Source: Polaribacter irgensii 23-P
GTDB lineage: Bacteria; Bacteroidota; Bacteroidia; Flavobacteriales; Flavobacteriaceae
Reading direction: 5' to 3'
DNA: 64,000 nt
NCBI RefSeq assembly: GCF_000153225.1
Contig: NZ_CH724148.1
Coordinates: forward strand, 1,878,842-1,942,841
Within the stretch, counting starts at the first letter, position 1; the number at the start of each line of letters is the position of its first letter. The translations under genes were made by a program, and so were the position numbers. Below, in pieces: positions 1-9,541 of the stretch. Below the pieces are notes generated by a model, which made no database searches, was not told the origin of the DNA, and saw only the letters and a list, made by a program, of their open reading frames with translations.

Positions 1-307
1 GGCAGAAAAAACGGCATTAATTTCAAATTGTCTGAAGTATTTGTTTCGCCGACGACACTTTTGTCGCTCTTTAATTTTATTTTTGAATCAAATTATTTAA
101 AAGATGAAAAACAAGAGCAAACTTTTAATTTTAAAGGTGGAGTTTGAATCGGTTTTTGCCCTTTCTAAAACAAAACTATTAAATATTCTTTCAGAAAATC
201 ACATTGGCGTACCTCAAAGAACCTTAGAAAGATATTTAATAGATTTAATTGATTCTTTTCTTATAGAATTTTCAAAGGATAAAAAGGTTGCATTCGAAAA
301 AAATTAA
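1..307 (+). pseudogene. Possible frameshifted 3' end of an unidentified gene
   Basis: Frame 1 is open from the left edge to a TGA at 145-147. Frame 2 then carries a 67-codon stretch from ATG 104 to TAA 305-307. Read together, with a frame change somewhere in 104-147, they could be the C-terminal end of one protein. The last part (ILSENHIGVPQRTLERYLID, roughly 190-247) looks like a small helix-turn-helix or winged-helix end, as found at the C-terminus of some Fic or regulatory proteins. That is inference only. It could equally be two unrelated short frames. I cannot name the family, and most of any gene would lie outside the window. Confidence 0.25.
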
Positions 308-622
308 TTTGAAGTTCTTTTTAAACGCTACCGTGCAGACAATTGATAGTTTCGCATTATTTTGGGAAACGAAAATTGTATAAAATTCCTCATTTTTATA
401 AAACATAAGAAAGTATAGAAGGAAAAGCAGTAATAAGTATCTATAAAAAGAGAAAGAGTTAAAAGAAATAACGGTTGTTTTTTCTGGAAGGAAAAATATC
501 TTCTCTGATTTAGAAAATCACGAAAACTTAAATTGGGTTGAAAAATTAAAAGTCTTTAATGCCTAATTTTTTAATTTCAGCCTCACAAATTTTTAAATTT
601 GTGAGGCTGAAAAGCAGTACTA
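308..622. other. Intergenic stretch with a short coding-like remnant
   Basis: No intact gene is visible. On the plus strand, 447-566 is open and ends in TAA; it encodes about 39 residues ending EKLKVFNA, with codon use like a real protein, but it has no start codon and a stop (TAA 444-446) immediately upstream. It may be the decayed 3' end of a gene. A strong hairpin (575-612) closes the stretch. Confidence 0.35.
575..612. terminator. Perfect 18-bp hairpin, 3' side of dnaE
   Basis: 575-592 (TTTCAGCCTCACAAATTT) and 595-612 are exact reverse complements with a 2-nt spacer. The hairpin lies just downstream of the dnaE stop codon on the minus strand, where AT-rich sequence (AAATTAAAAAATTAGGC) follows it. 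It sits between genes that end toward each other, so it probably serves as a bidirectional terminator. Confidence 0.7.
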
Positions 623-3600
623 TTAATTTAATTTGTACACAATTTGCTGATTTTCTAAGGTTGATAACAGCTCACTCGTAATGTGAACTTTTGTATTTCT
701 ACTTGGTAAATTCACCTCGAGTTTTTCTTTTTCATCCCAAATGGTAAAATTTAATGCTTGTTTTCCAAGTTTATTCTTTAGGATAGATTCTAAATTTAAA
801 ATAGTATCCTCTTTGATTTGATGCAGCGGAAGTTGAATGGTTACTTTTTTGCAAAGTTCGTCCATAATGTCGTGTAACAATTTCATTTCTATAAACTTTA
901 AGCGAGGCTCGCCAACAACCCCCTCTTTACTCGTCCAGCCCGGTTGAATGGTTGCTCGGATAAACAAAAATTGGTTGGGCACTAAAAAGTGTTGCATTCT
1001 AAGATAGTCTTCTCCAAAAATCCTGAACTCGTTGCTGTCACCGTAATCTTCTGCAGTAAACATTGCCCATCCTTTCCCTGCTTTAGACACTCGATGTTGT
1101 ACATCGGTAATAATTCCCGCAAAGGCCATGTTTAAATTTATAAATTTAGAAAGATCTGCCTTGAAATATTTTAAGGAAGCGTTGCAAAATTTCAATTCAT
1201 TTTTAAAGTCATCCAGAGGATGTGCAGAAATATAGATGCCAATAACTTCTTTTTCTTGTGAGAGTAGTTCCATCGTTCCCCAAGTATCACATTCGGGAAT
1301 GTCAGGCTCTGGAAACTGCACGGAAGAAGCTTCCCCAAACATAGAAACTTGGGCGGAGTTCTCGTTTTCTTGGTATTTGCTTCCGTATTTCATTGCACGC
1401 TCTAAAAAGGTCAATCCTTTTTCATCGGTGTGAAAATATTGTGCTCTGTGTGTATCCTCAAATGAATCAAAAGCACCTGCTTTTACCAAGCTATCAAAAG
1501 ATTTTTTATTTGCCGCACGCAAATCCACACGTTTTGCCAAATCGAAAATAGAAGTGTAGTTTCCGTGTTCTTCCCGTTCTTTAATAATGGCTCTTACCGC
1601 TCCAGCACCCACACCTTTTACAGCCGCCATACCAAAGCGCACAGCACCCTCATCGTTTACAGAAAATTTTAGAAAGGATTCATTTAAATCTGGACCGAAA
1701 ACAGGCAATTCCATGCGTTTGCATTCTTCCATAAAGAAGGAAACGGATTTGATATCGTTCATGTTATTCGAAAGTACAGAAGCCATATATTCTGCTGGAT
1801 AGTGCGCTTTTAAATAGGCAGTTTGATAAGCAATCCATGCATAACAGGTAGAGTGAGATTTGTTAAAAGCATAACTTGCAAAAGCTTCCCAATCTTTCCA
1901 AATTTTTTCTAATTTTTCTGCATCGTGCCCTTTTTCAGAAGCTTGTTCTAAAAACTTAGGTTTCATTTTATTTAAGACTGCAATTTGTTTTTTACCCATT
2001 GCCTTTCTCAAAACATCCGCCTCCCCTTTTGTAAAATCTGCTAGTTTTTGAGAGAGTAGCATTACTTGTTCTTGGTATACTGTAATGCCGTAGGTTTCTG
2101 CCAAATATTCTTCCATTGCAGGCAGATCGTATGCGATATCTTCAGTACCGTGTTTTCTATTAATAAAAGAAGGAATGTATTCCATCGGCCCAGGTCTGTA
2201 GAGCGCATTCATGGCAATTAAATCCGCAAAAACAGTAGGCTTTAAAGACCGCATGTGCTTTTGCATTCCTGGCGATTCATATTGAAAAATACCAACGGTC
2301 TCTCCACGTTGAAAGAGCTCGTATGTTTTTACATCGTCAAGCGGAAAACTGTCTGGGTCGAGATCTACATTATGTCTCGCTTTCACAATTTTAACGGTAT
2401 CTTTAATTAAGGTCAGTGTTTTTAATCCCAAGAAATCCATTTTTAACAAACCTGCAGATTCTACTACAGAATTGTCAAATTGTGTCACATACATGTCGGA
2501 ATCTTTTGCCAAAGCAACTGGAACATAGTTGGTAATATCTCCTGGTGTAATAATAACCCCACAGGCATGGATCCCCGTATTCCGGACAGATCCTTCCAGC
2601 ATGGTTGCTTTGTTGATGGTTTCTGAGACCAAGTCATTTCCAAAAGACATGCTTCGGAGTTCTTCAACCAATTGTTTCTCTTCTGATCTTAAACCTGCTA
2701 CTTTGCCTTTACTTTTAGGATCGTCTCCAAAAATATTTTTTAGTTTTATTAAGGGAATCAGCTTTGCGATTCTATCTGCCTCAAAAAGAGGTAAATCTAA
2801 AACTCTAGCAGTATCTCTAATGGAAGACTTGGCAGCCATGGTGCCATAAGTAATTATTTGGGCAACTTGATTAGCGCCATATTTATTAATCACATAATCC
2901 ATTACGCGACCGCGACCTTCGTCATCAAAATCAATGTCGATATCGGGCATAGAAACACGTTCTGGATTCAGGAAACGCTCAAAAAGTAAATCGTATTTGA
3001 TGGGGTCAATATTCGTAATCCACAAGCAGTAGGCAACTACAGAACCCGCTGCAGAACCACGCCCAGGACCTACAGCCACATCCATGTTTCTTGCTTCGCG
3101 AATGAAATCCTCTACAATTAAAAAATAACCAGGATATCCTGTTTTTTCAATTACAGACAGCTCAAAATCCAAACGCTCTTTGATGGACGCTGTAATGTCG
3201 CCATACCTTTTTTCAGCGCCTACAAAAGTTAAGTGTTTTAAAAAGTTATTTTCTCCACGTTTTCCTTTGTCGCTCTCATCTGCGATATCTTTAAATTCAT
3301 CAGGAATGTCAAAAGCAGGCAACAAGACATCTCTGGCAAGCGTATAAATTTCAATTTTGTCTACAATTTCTTGAATGTTGCTGATTGCTTCTGGCAAATC
3401 GGCAAAAAGCGTTTTCATTTCCTCTGAAGACTTAAAGTAATACTCTTGGTTTGGCAAGCCGTATCGGTAACCTCTCCCTTTTCCAATTGGGGTTGCTTGT
3501 TTTTCACCCTCTTTTACACACAATAAAATATCATGTGCATTTGCATCTTTTTTCTCTAAATAAAAGGTATTGTTTGTTGCAATAACTTTAATATTGTGTT

Positions 3601-4960
3601 TTTTTGAAAAGGTAAGCAAAGTTTCATTTACAATTTTTTCATCTTGTTGATCGTGACGCATCAACTCAATATACAAATCGTCTTTAAATTCTTCTTTCCA
3701 CCAGATTAAGGCTTCTTCTGCTTGCTTTTCTCCAAGGTTTAAAATTTTACTAGGCACTTCTCCGTAAAGATTTCCAGTTAAAACAATAATATCCTCTTTG
3801 TACTTCTTAATAATTTCTCTATCGATTCTCGGAACATAATAAAAGCCATCTACAAAGGCAATGGAAGACATTTTCGCAAGATTATGGTACCCTCTTTTGT
3901 TTTTTGCAAGGAGTACTACCTGAAAACCATTGTCTTTTTGCGACTTGTTTTTATGATCTCCACAGACATTAAACTCACAACCTACAATGGGTTTCATTGG
4001 TGTTTTGGCCGTCTTGTTATGATTTAAAATGGCGCTGACGAAATGAAAGGCAGCCATCATATTGGCAGTATCTGTCATGGCAACTGCAGGCATGTTATCG
4101 TCAGCTGCAGCTTTTACAATTTGACCAATTTCCATGGTAGACTGCAAAACAGAATATTGTGTATGGTTGTGTAAATGCGAAAACTGTACATTTTCTAATT
4201 CTACAAGTCCATCAGAAGTAGATTTTGTACTTTCAGTATCTTTTAATTTATCAAGACGTTGTCGAATTTTATCACTTTCTTTCTTTAGATTGATATGCTT
4301 TAATCCAAGTACTTGAATTGGCTTTGGATTGGCTTCTGAGTACTTTTTAAAATAAGCTACATCCTCTTTTAATTGCTCTTTCGTAAATTCTCGAATCCGA
4401 ATTAACTCCAAGAAACAACGAGTAGTTGCTTCGACATCGGCAGTTGCATTGTGAGCATCACCAAAACCAGCGCCAAATAAATGCTGGTGTAATTCGGTTA
4501 ATGTGGGTAACTTAAATTTACCACCACGACCTCCAGGAATTTGACACATCAATGCCGTTTTCTCTGTACAAGTGTCGAGAATTGGAAGGGGAGTCATTTT
4601 ATCTTCAACACCAAGTCTGTAGAACTCACAACCCATAATATTCAAGTCAAAATTCAAATTCTGACCAACAATAAAAGTTGTTTTACTTAGAACTTCATTA
4701 AAGAGCAGCAAGCCTTCTGCTAAAGAAATCCCTTGCTCTTCTGCCAGTTCGGTAGAAATGCCGTGAATCCTTTCTGCGTCATACGGAATGTTATATCCAT
4801 CTGGTTTTATCAGAAAATCGTTGTGCTCTATGATATTTCCCATTTTATCATGCAGCTGCCATGCAATTTGAACACATCTTGGCCAATTCTCTGTATTGGT
4901 AATAGGAGCATTCCATGTTTTTGGCAATCCCGTAGTTTCTGTGTCAAAAATTAAGTACAT
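623..4960 (-). CDS. dnaE: DNA polymerase III alpha subunit with fused N-terminal proofreading exonuclease
   Basis: Replicative DNA polymerase, 1445 aa. Residues 1 to about 185 form a DnaQ-type 3'-5' exonuclease: DTETTG at 6-11 gives the first acidic pair, NLNFD at 101-105 the second, and HNATADVEAT at 170-179 the third (H170, D175). A PHP domain follows with HLHNH at 262-266. The polymerase core has GPGRGSAAGS at 631-640 and the catalytic aspartates in PDIDIDFDD at 672-680. The C-terminal part contains helix-hairpin-helix and OB-fold-like sequence (AFAGIITDVQHR). E. coli DnaE is about 1160 aa and lacks the exonuclease; the extra length here is the fused domain, an arrangement known from Bacteroidetes. 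The fusion suggests that proofreading is carried in cis. It is transcribed alone, ending at the 575-612 hairpin. Confidence 0.97.
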   Translation of the reverse strand: MYLIFDTETTGLPKTWNAPITNTENWPRCVQIAWQLHDKMGNIIEHNDFLIKPDGYNIPYDAERIHGISTELAEEQGISLAEGLLLFNEVLSKTTFIVGQNLNFDLNIMGCEFYRLGVEDKMTPLPILDTCTEKTALMCQIPGGRGGKFKLPTLTELHQHLFGAGFGDAHNATADVEATTRCFLELIRIREFTKEQLKEDVAYFKKYSEANPKPIQVLGLKHINLKKESDKIRQRLDKLKDTESTKSTSDGLVELENVQFSHLHNHTQYSVLQSTMEIGQIVKAAADDNMPAVAMTDTANMMAAFHFVSAILNHNKTAKTPMKPIVGCEFNVCGDHKNKSQKDNGFQVVLLAKNKRGYHNLAKMSSIAFVDGFYYVPRIDREIIKKYKEDIIVLTGNLYGEVPSKILNLGEKQAEEALIWWKEEFKDDLYIELMRHDQQDEKIVNETLLTFSKKHNIKVIATNNTFYLEKKDANAHDILLCVKEGEKQATPIGKGRGYRYGLPNQEYYFKSSEEMKTLFADLPEAISNIQEIVDKIEIYTLARDVLLPAFDIPDEFKDIADESDKGKRGENNFLKHLTFVGAEKRYGDITASIKERLDFELSVIEKTGYPGYFLIVEDFIREARNMDVAVGPGRGSAAGSVVAYCLWITNIDPIKYDLLFERFLNPERVSMPDIDIDFDDEGRGRVMDYVINKYGANQVAQIITYGTMAAKSSIRDTARVLDLPLFEADRIAKLIPLIKLKNIFGDDPKSKGKVAGLRSEEKQLVEELRSMSFGNDLVSETINKATMLEGSVRNTGIHACGVIITPGDITNYVPVALAKDSDMYVTQFDNSVVESAGLLKMDFLGLKTLTLIKDTVKIVKARHNVDLDPDSFPLDDVKTYELFQRGETVGIFQYESPGMQKHMRSLKPTVFADLIAMNALYRPGPMEYIPSFINRKHGTEDIAYDLPAMEEYLAETYGITVYQEQVMLLSQKLADFTKGEADVLRKAMGKKQIAVLNKMKPKFLEQASEKGHDAEKLEKIWKDWEAFASYAFNKSHSTCYAWIAYQTAYLKAHYPAEYMASVLSNNMNDIKSVSFFMEECKRMELPVFGPDLNESFLKFSVNDEGAVRFGMAAVKGVGAGAVRAIIKEREEHGNYTSIFDLAKRVDLRAANKKSFDSLVKAGAFDSFEDTHRAQYFHTDEKGLTFLERAMKYGSKYQENENSAQVSMFGEASSVQFPEPDIPECDTWGTMELLSQEKEVIGIYISAHPLDDFKNELKFCNASLKYFKADLSKFINLNMAFAGIITDVQHRVSKAGKGWAMFTAEDYGDSNEFRIFGEDYLRMQHFLVPNQFLFIRATIQPGWTSKEGVVGEPRLKFIEMKLLHDIMDELCKKVTIQLPLHQIKEDTILNLESILKNKLGKQALNFTIWDEKEKLEVNLPSRNTKVHITSELLSTLENQQIVYKLN

Positions 4961-5286
4961 ATATGGTTGTGTTTTACAGAGGAGTATACTGGTTTAAGTA
5001 GTGTGTAAATTTAAATATTTGCTATTGAAATACAACGCAATATTGAGATCTTTTATTAACAGAGATAAATTCTTTTGTGTTTATAGCGTACGAATATTCC
5101 TTGAGTTTTTTCTTTATATAGGCGTGATTTCTTTTGCATGTTATTTTGAATTATTAGAATGGTTGCCAGTTTTTTAAGATTACCAAAGTTTTAAATTATG
5201 ATTAAATCTATATCAATGTTAATACTTAACACAATCAACTGGGTGTCTAAATCTATTTTTGGAAGAGCTAAAAACTAACTTATATT
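4961..5286. other. Divergent intergenic region between dnaE and the TonB receptor
   Basis: A 326-bp AT-rich spacer that must hold promoters in both directions. On the plus strand TATTTTTG (5254-5261) fits the Bacteroidetes -7 element and lies 26 nt before the receptor ATG. No clear -33 TTG was found at the right distance. No RNA gene or repeat was seen. Confidence 0.5.
5254..5261 (+). promoter_or_regulatory. Candidate -7 element of the TonB receptor operon
   Basis: TATTTTTG matches TAnnTTTG, the -7 element of the Bacteroidetes primary sigma factor. The distance to ATG 5287 gives a short leader. There is no convincing -33 partner, so this is a weak call. Confidence 0.35.
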
Positions 5287-8200
5287 ATGAAATTATCAGT
5301 AACAGAAACACGTGTAACCATTAGCATGTTGATAACTTTTGGTTTATTATTTTTAAACGTTCAGCAATCTTTTGGTCAGGCAACAAATGCTTCTATTAAA
5401 GGAATCATTCAAGACAATAAAGGGGAGCCTTTAATGGGGGCAACGATTATTGTTAAAAACATTTCAACGGGATTTACCTCAGGATCCACAACAAATGAAA
5501 CAGGGAAATACAAAATTCAGCAGTTACCTTTAGGAGGACCTTATTCCATTACTGCTAAATATCTGGGGTTTAAAGCGTCAGTGCATACTGGGTTTCGGCT
5601 AAATTTAAGTGATGTGATTGTGGTTGATTTTACTTTACAAGAATCTGAAACTTCTCTAGATGAAATTGTGATTTCATCAAACAGTATTTCAAGACGTATT
5701 CAGCAAATAGGGGCTTCTACAAAAATTGGGGAAGCTCAAATTAAAAACTTGCCATCAGAAGGGAGAAACTTCACAAGACTGACTAGTTTATCGCCTTTGC
5801 AAGGAGCCGGAAGTCTAAATTTAGGAGGCCAAAGGAGAACTTCTACAAATGTAACTATTGATGGTGTGAACTTTAGAAATACACTAACGGCAGGAGAAAT
5901 CGGAAGAGGACCTTATACGATTTCTCAAGAAGCAATTAGAGAGTTTGAGGTGTCTACGAACGATTACGATGCAACGCAAGGCCGACAAGGAGGGGGTGCT
6001 ATTACTTCTGTGACAAAATCTGGTACGAATAAATTTGAAGGAAGTATTTTTTTTTATCACAGAGCAGACAATCTTCAAAGTCAATACACAATACAAGGAG
6101 AGGATCGAAAAGCAGATTTCTATAATTCACAGTATGGTTTGAGTTTAGGGGGCCCAATACTTAAAGATAAATTGCATTTTTTCTTAGTATATGAAAGACA
6201 AGATGCCGGAGACCCTCAGTTTATCGCAAATATTCAAAATGATAATGATGCAAATCGTTTGGGTATTTCAGAGGACAGTTTACAACGATTTTTGCAAATA
6301 GGAAGAGATCAGTACGGTGTTAGTAATTCGCAACAGATTGGCCAGTTTGATAGAGTTACAGAAGCTAACAATCTTTTTTTAAGATTGGACTGGCAAATTA
6401 ATAAGAAACATCGATTGACCTTTAGAAACTTGTACAACAAGTGGGAAAATCCGTTAAGCGTAAGTGATAACTCCAACATCGAAATAGCAGAATCATATTC
6501 AGATTTTACATCTCACGAAAACAGTATGTTTCTCTCGTTGCGTTCTGTATTTTCATCTCGCATTACCAATGAATTTAAATTGCAATATCAGCGGGCAGAG
6601 CGTCTTTTTAGTCCCAATTCAGAATTGCCCTCACAAAATATACCTCGGGCAATTGTGCAAGTAGAATCGCTGCTGCCTAACGGTAAAAATAGTACCAGAA
6701 GTGTGCAATTGGGAGGGCAGCGTTTTACACCGGAAACTAATCTAGAAAATCAGATTCAGATTTCAAATACCTTATATCTCACTTCCGGTAAATTTAATTT
6801 TACTTTTGGAACAGATAATTTAATTACGTCTTTAAAAACACAACTGTCAAACGAACAAAATGGGCGTTTTTTCTTTGACTCTCTAGACGATTTTGAAAAT
6901 TTAAATGCCGCTAGATATGCACGTGAAGTACCCTTGAAAGGTGCTACTTTAGTAAAGCAGACGGTTGTAGATCTTTCTCTTTTTAGTCAGGTAGCGCTTG
7001 ATCTGCATCCAAGTTTAAATCTTACCGCTGGAATACGTTATGATGCAACCGTATTTATGGACGCAGCAGAATTTAATCCGAGGGTATTTCAAGAATTAGG
7101 AATTCGTACGGATGAAAAACCAGCAGATTTTAATAATATTCAACCGAGATTTCAATTAACATGGAATATCAAAGGAAAGGATGCGGATATTTTAAAAATT
7201 GGGGGTGGTGTATTTACGTCTCAGCCACATTATTACGCCCAAGTAAATAACATTCAGAATAGTGGAACTTTACTTGGAGCTATTGATATTACAGGGGCAG
7301 ATGTTCCGATTCCAGATTTTATAGGATATAGAAATGATCCAAGTTCTGTACCTGGAGTGCCTTCTGGAGTTGCTCCGTTTTCTACCATAAATGCGATGAG
7401 CCCAGATTTTGAAGTACCCACGATCTACAAAGCAAATGTTAATTATACACATTTCTTTGGGAATAGATATCGTTTAGGTGTGAATGCTGTCTTTAGTCAT
7501 ACTAAAAATAATTACGTGTATCAGGAGACTAATTTAGTTGCGGCGCCTTATTTTATTACACCACAAGGAAGAGCAGTTTTTGTACCTGCAAATACCATTG
7601 CTGAAAATGGTCGCACAGATTGGAGAGCGTCTAGAGTCTCAAATTTAATAGGTAGAACTTTAGTGTTAAGTTCTGATGGAATTTTAGACAATTTAGCTTT
7701 GGTGTTAGAGGGTGCCGCCAAAATAGGAGCGGATGGGTATGTAAATGCCAGCTTTACGATAAACCAATCAAAAGACAATTCTTCTTACAATTGCTGTGTC
7801 GCCAATACAGCGACATTTCTACCTGTTAGTGGAGATCCTAGAGATTTAAACTATGGGTATTCAGACAATCATTTTGACACTAAAATTGTAGTGAATGGCG
7901 CAAGTCCAACATGGAGAGGATTTACTTTAGGTGCAACAGTTGTGGGTACTGGTGGTACTAGATATTCCTTGAAATCTGGAGGGAATAGAAGTGCAAACGG
8001 AGATTTTAACTTGAGCAATGAAATAGCATATGTTTTTGATCCAAGTGATGTAAACACACCACAATATATAAAAGATAGTTATCGTGAAATTTTAAATGAT
8101 CCAGAAACCGCTCAAGGATTCAAAGACTATCTAAGAAAAAGCTTTGGAGGTTTTGCGAAAAGAAATGGAGGAAAAAACCCTTTCAATGCAATTGTAGATC

Positions 8201-8460
8201 TTCGTCTTCAGAAAAGTTTTAATTTGTCTAATGACCACCATACTTTTGCGCTTTCTGCAGATGTTTTTAATTTTATGAATTTATTAAATAAAGAATGGGG
8301 TCGAAGTTATAATTTTGGAAATAGAGATTTGATGAATATCAATGGTTTTGATCAAGCAACCAAAAGTTATCAGTACAATGTGCAAAAAGGAGCAGGTACA
8401 AAACCTATTAACGGAATTCCTTGGAGATTGCAAGTAGGGGTAAGGTATTCATTTAATTAA
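5287..8460 (+). CDS. Oar-like TonB-dependent outer-membrane receptor
   Basis: A 1057-aa outer-membrane protein. The first ~30 residues are a signal peptide ending ...QQSFGQ. Next comes a carboxypeptidase-regulatory-like (CarbopepD_reg) domain, about residues 35-120 (ASIKGIIQDNKGEPLMGATI), then a plug domain containing GQRRTSTNVTIDGVNF, and a long beta-barrel ending in LQVGVRYSFN with an aromatic residue near the C-terminus, as expected for BAM-inserted barrels. The plug wording and the length fit the Oar-type receptors of Bacteroidetes and myxobacteria rather than classical SusC. No SusD partner follows. The next two genes are a secreted EEP-fold phosphatase and a phosphodiesterase, so the substrate may be a phosphorylated or nucleic-acid-derived compound (inference). 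It is probably the first gene of a three-gene unit. Confidence 0.88.
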   Translation: MKLSVTETRVTISMLITFGLLFLNVQQSFGQATNASIKGIIQDNKGEPLMGATIIVKNISTGFTSGSTTNETGKYKIQQLPLGGPYSITAKYLGFKASVHTGFRLNLSDVIVVDFTLQESETSLDEIVISSNSISRRIQQIGASTKIGEAQIKNLPSEGRNFTRLTSLSPLQGAGSLNLGGQRRTSTNVTIDGVNFRNTLTAGEIGRGPYTISQEAIREFEVSTNDYDATQGRQGGGAITSVTKSGTNKFEGSIFFYHRADNLQSQYTIQGEDRKADFYNSQYGLSLGGPILKDKLHFFLVYERQDAGDPQFIANIQNDNDANRLGISEDSLQRFLQIGRDQYGVSNSQQIGQFDRVTEANNLFLRLDWQINKKHRLTFRNLYNKWENPLSVSDNSNIEIAESYSDFTSHENSMFLSLRSVFSSRITNEFKLQYQRAERLFSPNSELPSQNIPRAIVQVESLLPNGKNSTRSVQLGGQRFTPETNLENQIQISNTLYLTSGKFNFTFGTDNLITSLKTQLSNEQNGRFFFDSLDDFENLNAARYAREVPLKGATLVKQTVVDLSLFSQVALDLHPSLNLTAGIRYDATVFMDAAEFNPRVFQELGIRTDEKPADFNNIQPRFQLTWNIKGKDADILKIGGGVFTSQPHYYAQVNNIQNSGTLLGAIDITGADVPIPDFIGYRNDPSSVPGVPSGVAPFSTINAMSPDFEVPTIYKANVNYTHFFGNRYRLGVNAVFSHTKNNYVYQETNLVAAPYFITPQGRAVFVPANTIAENGRTDWRASRVSNLIGRTLVLSSDGILDNLALVLEGAAKIGADGYVNASFTINQSKDNSSYNCCVANTATFLPVSGDPRDLNYGYSDNHFDTKIVVNGASPTWRGFTLGATVVGTGGTRYSLKSGGNRSANGDFNLSNEIAYVFDPSDVNTPQYIKDSYREILNDPETAQGFKDYLRKSFGGFAKRNGGKNPFNAIVDLRLQKSFNLSNDHHTFALSADVFNFMNLLNKEWGRSYNFGNRDLMNINGFDQATKSYQYNVQKGAGTKPINGIPWRLQVGVRYSFN

Positions 8461-8478
8461 ATTTGGTTTAATTTTTAC

Positions 8479-8513
8479 AAGGGTTTAATATTTCTCTATT
8501 GGGCCCTTTTTTA
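8479..8513 (+). terminator. Weak hairpin after the TonB receptor
   Basis: AAGGG (8479-8483) pairs with CCCTT (8504-8508) and is followed by a run of T. The stem is only 5 bp with a 20-nt loop. It may reduce read-through into the following lipoprotein gene rather than stop it. Confidence 0.3.
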
Positions 8514-8524
8514 TCTAGTAGCTT

Positions 8525-9526
8525 ATGAAAAATAGTATGTATTGTGCAATGTTTTTAATTTTAATGGGATGCGTTGGCTCTAAAAATTTAATAGAAAAAA
8601 ATTCTTATTTTTCGAAACAGAATTACATTGCCAAACACAATGGAGAAGTAATGCCTGTTGGGTATCAATATTTTAAAAAGGATAGCTTTAAAGTTCTTTC
8701 TTGGAATGTAGCGCATTTTGTAGATTCTTTTGACGACCCTTATATCGATTCAAAAAGAGAAAATCAACCAGATTCTTTAATGGGAAATAAGGTTGCTTCT
8801 TTAGTTGTTGCTTTGAGGAGAATAGATGCAGCTGTAGTTGTTTTGCAAGAATTTGAAAGTGCAAAATTTCTAAGAAGTCTTGCAAATGAACATTTGCAAG
8901 ACATGGGATATAAATATTTTGCAGATGTGCCCAGTCATGGTTGGTATATGAACGTGGTGATGATGAGTAAATTTCCATTAGGTATTATTTATGGTTATGG
9001 TAATGTAACAACACCAGTTCTTGGGGCTAGCATTGCTTCAGGAGCAACAGAAACTCAAAACACCTTAAATACTAGAATGTGGTCAATAGACGTGTATCCC
9101 AGCCCTAATTATAACTTTTTGCTTACTGGAGTTCATCTAAAAGCAGGCAGAGGAGAAAGGAATGTCGCCATGAGAAAAGGTCAGATTAATTTTTTAAAAC
9201 AACAGTTTAAGCGTTTTTTAAAAGAAGATAAAAATAAAAACATTTTAGTTCTTGGAGATTTTAATAGTGTTCAAGGAAGTGAGGAAATTAACTTATTTTT
9301 ACAGGAAAAAAATAAAAGAGAAAAGTTTATAGATCCATTACCAGACAGCGCAATGACACATACTTCGGATGCTCCGAAACGCCGTCTGGATTATGTGTTA
9401 ATAAATACCAACATGTACAAAGAATACAAGGTGGGCTCAGCGAAAGTATCTTCACTTTTTTCACCCTTAAAAATGAGAGAAATCAGTGATCATTTGCCCG
9501 TAACAATTAATTTTACAATCAAATAG
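8525..9526 (+). CDS. Endonuclease/exonuclease/phosphatase-family lipoprotein
   Basis: A 333-aa protein of the EEP (DNase I-like) fold. The N-terminus is a lipoprotein signal with lipobox LMGC and lipidated Cys16, so it should be membrane-anchored outside the cytoplasm. EEP motifs appear in order: VLSWNVAHF, VVLQEFE (metal-binding Glu), TGVHLKAG, LGDFNSVQGS, RRLDYVLINT and ISDHLPV (catalytic Asp-His). These are the standard metal and catalytic residues of Mg-dependent phosphodiesterases and phosphatases. The substrate could be nucleic acid, an inositol phosphate or a phospholipid head group; the sequence does not decide. It lies 64 bp after the TonB receptor and 15 bp before a second phosphodiesterase, which suggests a shared role in degrading extracellular phosphoesters. 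Confidence 0.85.
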   Translation: MKNSMYCAMFLILMGCVGSKNLIEKNSYFSKQNYIAKHNGEVMPVGYQYFKKDSFKVLSWNVAHFVDSFDDPYIDSKRENQPDSLMGNKVASLVVALRRIDAAVVVLQEFESAKFLRSLANEHLQDMGYKYFADVPSHGWYMNVVMMSKFPLGIIYGYGNVTTPVLGASIASGATETQNTLNTRMWSIDVYPSPNYNFLLTGVHLKAGRGERNVAMRKGQINFLKQQFKRFLKEDKNKNILVLGDFNSVQGSEEINLFLQEKNKREKFIDPLPDSAMTHTSDAPKRRLDYVLINTNMYKEYKVGSAKVSSLFSPLKMREISDHLPVTINFTIK

Positions 9527-9541
9527 AAAAAACCAATATCA

